This document shows, one piece after another, positions 23,125-31,172 of a stretch of DNA of 64,000 bases. This stretch comes from Hymenobacter latericoloratus (lineage in GTDB: Bacteria; Bacteroidota; Bacteroidia; Cytophagales; Hymenobacteraceae). The stretch is from assembly GCF_014199535.1 (NCBI RefSeq), contig NZ_JACHNV010000002.1, positions 248,001-312,000 on the forward strand, given 5' to 3'. Position numbers and translations under genes: made by a program. The notes under the pieces are model-generated. The model searched no databases, was not told the DNA's origin, and saw only the letters and a program-made list of their open reading frames with translations. The number at the start of each line of letters is the position of its first letter. The first letter of the stretch is position 1.

Positions 23125-24090
23125 CTAGTGCAGCGGGCGTTTCTTGATCATGCCGCCTTTGGTGTCCCGGACGCTGTGCATGACCATGAAGGCCTGGCGG
23201 TCAATCTGCTCTACCTCAGCCTTTAGCTTGGAAACTTCGAGGCGGGTAATGACCGTGAAGACGATATCAACGGGGTTGGGCTGCTCGCCGCGGGTACCGT
23301 AGCCGCGCTTGCCGGTGTACACGGTAGCACCCCGGCCCAGCTTTTCGGTAATCATGCGGCGGATGGCATCGGAGCGGCCCGATACGATGGTGACGCCAGT
23401 GTATTCTTCCAGGCCGTCAATGATAAAGTCGATGGTTTTGGCCGCCGAGAGATAGGCCAGGATGGAGTACAGGGCCGTTTCGATGGACAAGACCCAGGCC
23501 GCTACTCCAAAAATGAGAATGTTGAATACCAGAATGATATCCCCCACGCTCATGCTCGACTGCTTGCTGAGGTAGATAGCCATAATTTCGGTGCCATCGA
23601 GCACGCCCCCGCCGCGCATGGCCAGCCCAATGCCGGCCCCTAGGAAGAAGCCCCCGAACACCGATATCAGCAGCTTGTCCTGCGTGACGATGGGGTAGGG
23701 AATGAGGGCCAGCACCAGGGCCAGGCCCAGAATGCCGAGTAGGGTCCGGATGGCCACGCCGGGGTCGAGCTGCCGCCAGGCCATGAGCACGAATGGAATG
23801 TTCAGGACCACGATAAGCGCCGGAAGGGGTAGGCCAAACACCCTGACAATCAGCAGCGAAACCCCGGTTACGCCCCCATCCAGGAAGCCGCCGGGCAGCA
23901 AGAAACTCTCCAGCCCGAACCCCGCCGAAAACACCCCCACTACCATTAACAGGGTATTCACAACCTGCCGCCGCCACCAGCGTCGGTCGCGGGCAGAGCG
24001 GGCGCCGGGGCCGGGGCGTTTCAGGCTGGTGCCGCCGGAAGAAGGGGTAGCAGGTAACTCGGACGAAGGCAGGGGGTGGAAATCAGTCAT
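23125..24090 (-). CDS. YitT-family membrane protein (DUF2179 at C-terminus)
   Basis: 321 residues. A polar N-terminus of about 40 residues precedes five to six membrane helices with the family signatures VGVFSAGFGLESFLLPGGFLDGGVTGVSLL and LGAGIGLAMRGGGVLDGTEIMAIYL. The C-terminal DUF2179 domain (about 235-315) reads VTIVSGRSDAIRRMITEKLGRGATVYTGKRGYGTRG and IFVTRLEVSKLKAEVEQIDRQAFMVM-like. It is an inner-membrane protein of unknown substrate, widespread in Bacteroidota and Firmicutes. Followed by the hairpin at 22968. Confidence 0.92.
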   Translation of the reverse strand: MTDFHPLPSSELPATPSSGGTSLKRPGPGARSARDRRWWRRQVVNTLLMVVGVFSAGFGLESFLLPGGFLDGGVTGVSLLIVRVFGLPLPALIVVLNIPFVLMAWRQLDPGVAIRTLLGILGLALVLALIPYPIVTQDKLLISVFGGFFLGAGIGLAMRGGGVLDGTEIMAIYLSKQSSMSVGDIILVFNILIFGVAAWVLSIETALYSILAYLSAAKTIDFIIDGLEEYTGVTIVSGRSDAIRRMITEKLGRGATVYTGKRGYGTRGEQPNPVDIVFTVITRLEVSKLKAEVEQIDRQAFMVMHSVRDTKGGMIKKRPLH

Positions 24091-24247
24091 AGGCGAAACA
24101 GGAAAAACGCAGTGCTATCAGGTACGGCACCGTGCGGGTGAATGTTGAAAATTAAGGCACCCCGGCCCGGCAGTGGGGGACTGGCCTAGAATTTGGAAAA
24201 GTTTTTTCAGGGGTCCGCGTTGGCCCCCGAAAACAGGAGTAGTAGTT

Positions 24248-24595
24248 ATGGCATTGCTAGAGCAGTATCAGGTGTTATGGGGGCGGCAGGAACGGAAGGA
24301 ATTTGCAGTTGAACTGGTGCCGGTGGTGCTGCCACTGGCCTTGCTCTATGGTTTCACACCGGAAGGACAGGTGCCACCGCTGTGGCTGGCCTCGGGGCTG
24401 TGGCTGCTGGCTACCGCCCTGGTAGCCGTGTTGGCGGTGCGCCGCCTGCACGATATAGGGCGTAGCGGCTGGTACGCCCTGCTACTGCTGGTGCCGGGCC
24501 TGAGTGCCCTGATGTTACTGGCGCTGCTGGTGCTACCGGGGCTGCCCTGCGTTACCCGGCACGGGGCCACCAACCGGCTGCAGGCTACTGGCTGA
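24248..24595 (+). CDS. DUF805 family membrane protein
   Basis: 115 residues from ATG at 24248; a longer frame upstream lacks coding character. The family pattern is VLWGRQERKEFAVEL at the start, three to four helices, and the signature AVRRLHDIGRSGWYALLLLVPGL. DUF805 proteins are small inner-membrane proteins of unknown function. The N-terminus is shorter than usual, and the common W-x-K-x-F start is replaced by MALLEQY. Confidence 0.88.
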   Translation: MALLEQYQVLWGRQERKEFAVELVPVVLPLALLYGFTPEGQVPPLWLASGLWLLATALVAVLAVRRLHDIGRSGWYALLLLVPGLSALMLLALLVLPGLPCVTRHGATNRLQATG

Positions 24596-24700
24596 AACCG
24601 CCGAAACCCGTAAAACAAACTGTCCTTCCAGAGTAGGTTCTCTGTTTTAGAGACTCCTCCGGAAGGGCAGGGTTGCGTAAAAGCGGCAGAAACTGCCGGG

Positions 24701-26347
24701 TTATTTCGGCTCAGGTAGGGGCTGCTGGGCCAGCTGCAGGGCGCGGTAGAGGTTCACGAGGCCGCCCGTGCGGGAGAGCTCCGCGAAATCAACCAGGGTA
24801 GTGGAGCCGGGTTTGCGCACCTTGGTGTGGTAGGGCACCGCCGACTCCAGGATGATGCGCTTGAGCTGCACCGCCGTCAGCTGGGGGTAGTACGATTTCA
24901 GGGTGGCGGCAATGCCGGCTACCACGGGGGCGGCCATGCTGGTGCCGCTCAGGTTGCCGTAGCGGCTGCCGGGCAGGGTAGCGTAAATCTGGTTGCCGGG
25001 CGCAAACACGTCCACCTGGTTTTTGCCGTAGTTCGAGAAGTCGGCCACCAGGTTTTCATCGTTGGTGCGGGCCGAAGCGCCCACCGTAATCATGTTGGGG
25101 ATGCGCTGCCCGCTGAGGTACACCGGGGCTGGGTACTGCAGGGTTTTATCGAGGTCCTCGTTCTCGTTGCCGGCGGAGTGCACCAGCAGTACGTTTTTGG
25201 TGGCGGCGTACTTAATGGCTTCCTCTACAGCGGCGCGCTGGGGCGAGTAGTATTTGCCGAAGCTCATGTTGATGATCTGGGCCCCGTTGTCCACGGCGTA
25301 GCGGATGGCGTTAGCTACGTCCTTGTCCCGCTCGTCGCCGTCGGGCACGGCGCGCACGGCCATAATCTGCACGTTGGAGGCCACCCCCAGCACGCCTTGG
25401 TTGTTGTCCCGGTCGGCGCCAATGATGCCGGCTACGTGGGTACCGTGCATGGGGTCGGGGCCATGCACGTCGCGGTTGCCGTAGTCGCGCTGTTTGGTGT
25501 CCTCGGGCCGGTCGCCCACAAGGGGGCGCGGGTTGTACTTCAGGTTCAGGCCGTAGTCGAGCTGGTCCTGGGTTTCCTTCAGGCCCTTCTTCATTTCCTC
25601 CAGCACATCATCCAGGGAGGCAAAGCCCGTCTGAAGCAGGGTGGTGTAGAGGCCCTGGGTAATCTGGCGCAGCTCTGGGTCCTGGGTGGGCGGGTTGCGC
25701 AGGGTGGCCGTGTCGAGGCGGGCTACCCCCAGCGCCTGCTTAAGGCCGGCGGCGCCCTGCGCGTTTTCGAGGTAGGCCTGGTTGAACTCCTTGAGGCGCT
25801 GGGTGTTCTCCTTCACCTTGGCGTCGTAGCTCTTTTTCACCTTCTGATAAAGGTCGAACTCGGCGCGCTTGGCGGCGGGCACGGCGGTACGCACTTTGCC
25901 CGCGTACAAGGGCTGCAGCTTGGCCAGAATACGGGTTTCCTCCAGCGTTTCTACGTTGATGTTGCGCCCATCGGGCCCGCCCAGAAAGCTCCAGCCCAGC
26001 ACGTCGTCGGCGTAGCCGTTCTGGTCGTCGTCTTTGCCATTGCCGGCAATTTCCTTGCGGTTGCGCCAGAGTACGCGCTTCAGGTCCACATGCGCCGTAT
26101 CGATGCCGGCATCGATTACGGCCACGATAACCGGGGTAGAAGTTTTGCCCTGCAACAGCTCCTGGTAGGCACGGCGGGCACTGATGCCCATCACGCCTCC
26201 ATCCTGCTCGGGGTCAAGCAAATACCATTGGGGCGTGGCAGGGTTGGAAGCGGCGGGAGGGGTAGCCGTTTGGGCGGAAGCGGCCAGCACCGGAAACAGA
26301 AATGAGAGGCCCAGCAGCCGCAGCCGGGAGGTAAGGGGAAACGCCAT
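24701..26347 (-). CDS. Secreted subtilisin-like serine protease (S8) with a large insertion
   Basis: 548 residues from ATG at 26347, which starts the signal peptide ending AASAQ. The catalytic triad is Asp79 (AVIDAGID), His301 (MHGTHVAGI) and Ser470 (SGTSMAAP). Asp and His are about 222 residues apart, against about 32 in subtilisin; the extra segment (about 130-290) is largely charged helix (KRAEFDLYQKVKKSYDAKVK and EEMKKGLKETQDQL). Similar insertions are known in Bacteroidota proteases, where the function is unknown. There is no T9SS tail. Confidence 0.92.
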   Translation of the reverse strand: MAFPLTSRLRLLGLSFLFPVLAASAQTATPPAASNPATPQWYLLDPEQDGGVMGISARRAYQELLQGKTSTPVIVAVIDAGIDTAHVDLKRVLWRNRKEIAGNGKDDDQNGYADDVLGWSFLGGPDGRNINVETLEETRILAKLQPLYAGKVRTAVPAAKRAEFDLYQKVKKSYDAKVKENTQRLKEFNQAYLENAQGAAGLKQALGVARLDTATLRNPPTQDPELRQITQGLYTTLLQTGFASLDDVLEEMKKGLKETQDQLDYGLNLKYNPRPLVGDRPEDTKQRDYGNRDVHGPDPMHGTHVAGIIGADRDNNQGVLGVASNVQIMAVRAVPDGDERDKDVANAIRYAVDNGAQIINMSFGKYYSPQRAAVEEAIKYAATKNVLLVHSAGNENEDLDKTLQYPAPVYLSGQRIPNMITVGASARTNDENLVADFSNYGKNQVDVFAPGNQIYATLPGSRYGNLSGTSMAAPVVAGIAATLKSYYPQLTAVQLKRIILESAVPYHTKVRKPGSTTLVDFAELSRTGGLVNLYRALQLAQQPLPEPK

Positions 26348-26444
26348 GCAAGGGGAGGTCAAAATCGGAAAGGAAAGCAGGATGTACGCAAGGACCGCGC
26401 CACAGGATGAAGCTTGGCTGAAGCTTCGCCTCTTATCTTCCCGA

Positions 26445-27236
26445 ATGCAAAAAATGGTAGGGTGGTTTATGCTGGTGATAGTCGGGTGGGCGGTGCCGGA
26501 GGTTGCGCGGGCTACCGCCCAGATACCCGACCTTCTGCTCTATCAGGGTGACACGCTGTATCTGCCGGAAAGTCCGCTCGAAACTTACTTCGAGGGTCGA
26601 AAGGATGCACCGTGCCGCCTGACGCCGTGCGTCCAATCCAGCAACTGACGCTGCTATCAGGCCACCTGGGCCATTGAGAATCAACAGCTTTATTTGCTGG
26701 CCATTACACCGACCTGTGCGGAAAGCGCTAAGCAAATCCAGTTGCGGCGCTGGTTCCGGCCTGATGTGAGGGGTAGGGTGAAAGCCAGCTGGGTAAGCGG
26801 GCCGCTGACGTTGGCGGACCCGGCCTCAGAGGTTGGAGGGTTTTATCCGGCGTATCTCTGCCAATGGTATGTGCAGGTGCTGCGGGGGGCAATTCAATCC
26901 GCGCCATTGCCTGCTGGGAGAAAGTTGTGGAAGAATCTACCTCTGGAAGAAATAAAGCAGCGTTACTGTGAAGCGCGGCGCCTGATGACGCCGGAGGAGC
27001 GGCATTACACCGGCATTCATAGCCTGCCGCCGGCTCAGGTGTGGGTGAAAATAGATAGGAGTGTTGCTGAGCCCATAACCGTTCTGGTGGCAGATCGGCC
27101 GGAGCTGGTGCCCGCCGCTTTGCGCGTGATGCGGCAGTACCTGCAGGCGCACCCGCTCCCCAGCTCAGCTCAAGAGCACCCGTGGGCCCTGCCGCTGGTG
27201 TTCGGGAGTGTATATATTGCCTGCGACCAAGAGTGA
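26445..27236 (+). pseudogene. Secreted protein gene interrupted by one in-frame TGA
   Basis: The frame starts at ATG 26445 with a signal peptide (MQKMVGWFMLVIVGW, cleavage near ATAQ), reads IPDLLLYQGDTLYLPESPLE, and is cut by TGA at 26646-26648 (codon 68). The same frame then continues without interruption as RCYQATWAIENQQLYLLAI to the stop at 27236, about 263 codons in all. Uniform codon use on both sides and a continuous frame argue for one gene with a single substitution, most simply TGG to TGA, since Trp would fit before RCYQATW. The second half could start at 26694 but would lack a signal peptide. The family was not recognised beyond being Bacteroidota-like. A sequencing error is the alternative. 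Confidence 0.75.
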
Positions 27237-27264
27237 GCTTCGGGCGCAGGGTTTGCCGACAAAG

Positions 27265-27463
27265 GCAAGCGCGAGGCGGCCCTACCCCCGGTCCGACGCC
27301 GGAGGCGTCCGACCGGTTGACGTCCGCGCCACTGGCGCCGTCGGAGCCGCTTCGCCCTACCCCTCGCCGCCAGCTAAACCCTTACGGCCACAAACGTCAG
27401 CCCGAAGCCAACCGGTCGGACGGCTCCGCCGTCGGACCGGGGGTAGGGCCGCCTCGCGCTTGC
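27265..27463. repeat. REPIN-like element with 55-bp arms and compensated internal hairpins
   Basis: The arms at 27265-27319 and 27409-27463 are reverse complements at 53 of 55 positions, separated by 89 bases. The two differences are paired: the inner dyad is GACGCC-TCC-GGCGTC in one arm and GACGGC-TCC-GCCGTC in the other, so each arm keeps its own hairpin. It lies in the gap between the interrupted gene and the PIG-L gene. The centre (27320-27408) shows no gene. Confidence 0.9.
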
Positions 27464-27522
27464 CCGGAAACAAAGGGAGTGAAACACCATGTAAAGCGTG
27501 CGGTTATCTTCACGCCCTCAAG

Positions 27523-30132
27523 ATGCTTCTCCGTATGCCCTTCCGCTCCTTGCGCCTTCTCCGCGCCGCCCTGCTGGCCGCCCTGCTTACTCAGTTACTC
27601 AGTTACTCAGCTACTACCCAGGCCCAGGCGCCCAAAACCTACTCGTCCTCCGAGATTCTGCTGGGGCTGAAGAAGCTGAACGTGCTGGGCTCGGTGCTCT
27701 ACATTGCCGCTCACCCCGACGACGAAAATACCCGCCTGATTGCCTATCTGGCCAACGGCCGCCTGCTGGAAACCGGCTACCTCAGCTGTACCCGCGGCGA
27801 CGGGGGCCAGAACCTCATCGGCCCGGAGCTGCGCGAACAGCTCGGTGTGATCCGCACCCAGGAGCTGCTGGCGGCCCGGCGCATTGATGGGGGTAGGCAG
27901 TTCTTCACCCGCGCCAACGACTTCGGCTTCAGCAAAACCCCCGATGAGACCTTCACCATCTGGGACAAAGAGCAGGTGCTGTCCGACATGGTATGGGTAA
28001 TTCGGCAGCGCCGCCCCGATGTGCTCATCACCCGCTTCCCGCCCGATAGCCGTGCCGGCCACGGCCACCACACGGCCTCTGCCATCCTGGCCGCCGAAGC
28101 CTTCGATGCCGCCGGCGACCCCAAGCGCTTCCCCGAGCAGCTGAAATACGTGCAGCCCTGGCAACCCAAGCGCCTGTTCTGGAACACCGGCTCTTTCTTC
28201 GTGAAGCCCGGCGAAAACATGGAGGGTTACCTGAAAGTAGATGCCGGCGCCTACAACCCCCTGCTGGGCCAGAGCTACGGCGAAATTGCCGCCCGCAGCC
28301 GCTCCCAACACAAAAGCCAGGGCTTCGGCTCAGCGGCCCAGCGCGGCGAGGCCCTGGAGTATCTGCAATACGTGAAAGGCGATAAGGCTACGTCCGACCC
28401 CTTCGAGGGCATTGACATGAGCTGGAACCGGGTGCCCGGCGGCGCGGCCGTGGGCAAGCTGATAGACGAGGTGATTCGGAAGTACGACCCCGGCAACCCC
28501 AGCGCCAGCGTGACGGGGCTGCTAAGGGTAAAAGCTGCTTGTGAGAAACTGCCTACAGAGGCATTTTTTTGGAATAGTGATAAAAGTGATGAATTGGACG
28601 AGCTGCTCTATGCTTGCTTAGGATTAGACTTATCAGCTACAGCTCAGGAACATACAAACGCGCCAGCAACTAAAGTAGCAGTTACAGTCAGCGCTCTGAA
28701 TCGTTCATCTATACCGGTTAAGCTCGCTTGGATTGAGGCACCATTCATTGAAGGCGAGTTTACAGTGATGGGAAATACAGCGAGAAAACCACTAGATGAA
28801 CTATTGGTTGATAATAAAGTACTTGTCAAACAGGTTTCCATCACTGTCCCGACGACACAATTTGTTTCGCAACCTTATTGGCTGCGGGAGCCCGGTACCA
28901 CAGGTATGTATAAAATACCTGAAACTGTAGAGAAGTTTACTTGGCCTGAGCATCCTCATGCTGTGCATATTGTTGAAGGTAGAGAGGAGCTTGGTCGCCC
29001 TGAAAATCTTCCGGTTAATGACATCCTCTTCAAAATAGAGGTTGCCGGGGTTCCGCTCTACTATACTAAGCCCCTCCAATACAAAAGCACTGACCCGGTA
29101 GAAGGGGAGAAGTACCGCCCGCTGGCCGTGGTACCGCCCGTGGCCGTGAACATTGGCGGGCGCGCCTACGTCTTCGCTGACAATCAACCCAAAACTATTC
29201 CCGTGACCTTGCGCGCTGGCAAGGCAGGCGTGAAAGGCTCCGTGGCTCTGACATTGCCGCAGGGCTGGAAGTCGGAGCCGGCGAGCTTCACCTTTGACCT
29301 CGCCAGCAAAGACGCCGAGCAAACTGTGCAGTTCCGGGTGCAGCCGGGGGGTGGGGCCCAGGAAGGCAAAACCGAACTGCGGGCCGTAGCTACTGTGGAC
29401 GGGCAAACCTATTCGCGCGGCTACCAGGCCATCGAGTACAACCACATCCCGACCCAGGTGCTCTTCCCCGAAGCCGTGGCTCCACTGGTAAAGCTGGACC
29501 TCAAGCGCAAGGGCCAGGAAATCGGCTACCTCATGGGGGCCGGCGACGAAGTACCCGATGCCCTGCGCCAGATCGGCTACACCGTCACCCTGCTCAAGCC
29601 CGAGGACCTCACCGATCAGAACCTGCGCCGCTTCGACGCCGTGGTGCTGGGCGTGCGGGCCTACAACACCGTGGATCGCCTCAAAACCCTGCAGCCCACG
29701 CTGCTCCGCTACGTAGAAAACGGCGGCAACCTGGTGGTGCAGTACGTGGTGAACCGCGGCACCGTCCTGCCCCAAATCGGCCCCTACCCCCTTACCCTGT
29801 CCTCCGACCGGGTAACGGTGGAAAACGCGGCCGTCACCTTCCTGAACCCCCAGCAGCCCCTGCTCAACTCGCCCAACAAGATTACTGCCAAGGATTTTGA
29901 AGGCTGGGTGCAGGAGCAGGGCCTCTACTACCCCAGTGCCTGGGACCCGAAGTACCAGACCGTCATCAGCTCCGCCGACCCCGGCGAGAAAGCCAAGGAA
30001 AGCGCCATTCTGGTGGCGAAATACGGCAAAGGCAACTACATCTATACTGGTCTGAGCCTGTTCCGGGAGCTGCCCGCCGGCGTGCCCGGGGCCTACCGGA
30101 TATTGACTAATATGGTGTCGTTGGGCAAGTAG
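27523..30132 (+). CDS. Secreted PIG-L family deacetylase with C-terminal amidotransferase-like domain
   Basis: 869 residues from ATG at 27523 (a second ATG four codons later is equally possible); the frame is open upstream through the repeat, which is not coding. A signal peptide runs to about residue 36. The PIG-L/LmbE domain has AHPDDE (His64, Asp66, Asp67) and AGHGHH (His180, His182-183), the zinc site of N-acetylglucosamine-type deacetylases. The middle (about 240-680) is beta-rich. The last part (about 690-860) reads GYLMGAGDEVPDALRQIGYTV and FDAVVLGVRAYNTVDRLKTLQPTLLRYVENGGNLVVQY, like type 1 glutamine-amidotransferase folds. Codons 336-525 are AT-rich, unlike the rest. Likely substrate: a cell-wall or environmental amino sugar. 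Confidence 0.88.
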   Translation: MLLRMPFRSLRLLRAALLAALLTQLLSYSATTQAQAPKTYSSSEILLGLKKLNVLGSVLYIAAHPDDENTRLIAYLANGRLLETGYLSCTRGDGGQNLIGPELREQLGVIRTQELLAARRIDGGRQFFTRANDFGFSKTPDETFTIWDKEQVLSDMVWVIRQRRPDVLITRFPPDSRAGHGHHTASAILAAEAFDAAGDPKRFPEQLKYVQPWQPKRLFWNTGSFFVKPGENMEGYLKVDAGAYNPLLGQSYGEIAARSRSQHKSQGFGSAAQRGEALEYLQYVKGDKATSDPFEGIDMSWNRVPGGAAVGKLIDEVIRKYDPGNPSASVTGLLRVKAACEKLPTEAFFWNSDKSDELDELLYACLGLDLSATAQEHTNAPATKVAVTVSALNRSSIPVKLAWIEAPFIEGEFTVMGNTARKPLDELLVDNKVLVKQVSITVPTTQFVSQPYWLREPGTTGMYKIPETVEKFTWPEHPHAVHIVEGREELGRPENLPVNDILFKIEVAGVPLYYTKPLQYKSTDPVEGEKYRPLAVVPPVAVNIGGRAYVFADNQPKTIPVTLRAGKAGVKGSVALTLPQGWKSEPASFTFDLASKDAEQTVQFRVQPGGGAQEGKTELRAVATVDGQTYSRGYQAIEYNHIPTQVLFPEAVAPLVKLDLKRKGQEIGYLMGAGDEVPDALRQIGYTVTLLKPEDLTDQNLRRFDAVVLGVRAYNTVDRLKTLQPTLLRYVENGGNLVVQYVVNRGTVLPQIGPYPLTLSSDRVTVENAAVTFLNPQQPLLNSPNKITAKDFEGWVQEQGLYYPSAWDPKYQTVISSADPGEKAKESAILVAKYGKGNYIYTGLSLFRELPAGVPGAYRILTNMVSLGK
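27587..27610 (+). repeat. Three tandem copies of TTACTCAG within the PIG-L signal peptide
   Basis: Three perfect, directly adjacent 8-base units lie within codons 22-30 of the deacetylase, where they encode the end of the hydrophobic signal core. A fourth, degenerate unit follows. The unit length is not a multiple of three, so gain or loss of a copy would shift the frame. Confidence 0.85.
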
Positions 30133-30170
30133 TGAGTTGGTGAACTAGTGAAATTGTGAGTTTACTGTTC

Positions 30171-30267
30171 TGTCATCCTGAGCGGAGCGAAGGACCTTAT
30201 CACGTTTGGACCGCTCAAACAGGTAACGTCACACGTGATAAGGTCCTTCGCTCCGCTCAGGATGACA
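30171..30267. repeat. TCATCCTGAGC-family palindromic element, copy 1
   Basis: The 35-bp arms at 30171-30205 and 30233-30267 are perfect reverse complements with a 27-base loop. The core is TGTCATCCTGAGC followed by GAAGGACCTTATC. It lies between the PIG-L gene and the PAP2 gene, ending one base before a possible ATG at 30269. Related copies are at 41141-41242 and, degenerate, 63661-63754. Confidence 0.9.
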
Positions 30268-30295
30268 AATGGGTAAAGCGCTTAAGTATATTACT

Positions 30296-30982
30296 ATGAC
30301 TATCCTTTGCTACCGGCTTCTGCTATTGAAAGGCCTGCTGGCTCTTGTTCCGCTTACCTTGCTTTGCATCTTTGTGGTGGATGAGCCGCTGGCCCGGCTG
30401 GTGCACGAGCACGGGGCGCCGGTCCGGCCTTTCTTTGCCGCGCTGATGGTTGCTATCGACCGTCTTTCGTGGCTGTTTCATACGCCTAGTCCTCTAGGGG
30501 TGCCGTGGGCGTGGTCCTTACTGCTGCTACTGTTTTTGGTGGGCAGGATGCGCCGCTGGCCCCACTGCACCATCTGGCTGGTGGTGCTCCTGACTATGGT
30601 GGGTAGCGAGGGGATAGGCAACCTGCTAAAACTATACTTTAACCGGCCCCGCCCGCTGGCTATATTAACTTACCAGGCTCCGAATGCTGACTTCTGGCAG
30701 CCAGTAGGCCATTTTGAGGCCTTTCCGTCCGGGCATACAGCCTGGGCGGCGGGCCTGCTGCTGCCCCTGGCCCTGCGCTTCCCGAAGGTGCGACCCTGGC
30801 TGCTGGCCTGCATCGGGTTGGTGGCCATAGGCAGGGTAGGGTTGGAAGCGCACTGGCTCAGCGACGTAGTAGCATCGGTGTGCCTGGCGCTGGTGCTCAC
30901 CTGCACGTTTGAAATGGCTACCTGGTGGCTGCGGCCGAAAGGTACTTTTTCCGGAGCGCCGAGCGTTCCTGCTGCCGCCTGA
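30296..30982 (+). CDS. PAP2-family membrane phosphatase
   Basis: 228 residues from ATG at 30296; the ATG at 30269 is also in frame but would put the leader inside the repeat at 30171-30267, so the later start is preferred. Six helices with the three phosphatase motifs: KLYFNRPRP, FPSGHTAWA and RVGLEAHWLSDVVAS. It should dephosphorylate a lipid phosphate such as undecaprenyl pyrophosphate or phosphatidic acid on the outer face of the inner membrane. It differs clearly from the two PAP2 proteins at 46199 and 47336. Confidence 0.9.
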   Translation: MTILCYRLLLLKGLLALVPLTLLCIFVVDEPLARLVHEHGAPVRPFFAALMVAIDRLSWLFHTPSPLGVPWAWSLLLLLFLVGRMRRWPHCTIWLVVLLTMVGSEGIGNLLKLYFNRPRPLAILTYQAPNADFWQPVGHFEAFPSGHTAWAAGLLLPLALRFPKVRPWLLACIGLVAIGRVGLEAHWLSDVVASVCLALVLTCTFEMATWWLRPKGTFSGAPSVPAAA

Positions 30983-31025
30983 GTTCCTATCTTGCGTCTC
31001 TCACCTTGCGCTAGCTGCTTCTTCC

Positions 31026-31172
31026 GTGTCGTCATCCGCTCCTACCCCCATCCCCGTTCCAGAGTCTGAGCCGCCTTTGCTACCCTCCTGGCGGGCCTGG
31101 TACGCACTGGTGCTGGGCGCTTTGGCAGTGGAAATCGGCCTGTTTGTGTACCTGACGCGGCTGTTCGCATGA
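31026..31172 (+). CDS. Small single-helix membrane protein coupled to a sodium symporter
   Basis: 48 residues from GTG at 31026 (MSSSAPTPIPVP...). A Pro/Ser-rich N-terminus of about 20 residues is followed by one helix, WYALVLGALAVEIGLFVYLT, and a short basic end. Its stop overlaps the start of the symporter gene (ATGA at 31169-31172), so the two are translationally coupled. Small membrane partners preceding SSS transporters are known in other systems (for example YhdT/PanF), which suggests an accessory subunit (inference). The start codon is the weakest part of the call. Confidence 0.65.
   Translation: MSSSAPTPIPVPESEPPLLPSWRAWYALVLGALAVEIGLFVYLTRLFA

Noticed and set aside
24827-26305. A 492-codon reading frame on the + strand opposite the S8 protease gene
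   Set aside because: Antisense shadow of the protease gene, low-complexity Val/Gly/His product, no start signal and no family resemblance.
26646-26648. TGA as a selenocysteine codon in the interrupted gene
   Set aside because: No SECIS-like hairpin was seen just downstream, and the context suits Trp (TGG to TGA). A nonsense mutation or sequencing error is simpler.
28801-29775. A 324-codon - strand frame opposite the PIG-L gene
   Set aside because: Overlaps the conserved PIG-L protein throughout and shows no domain.
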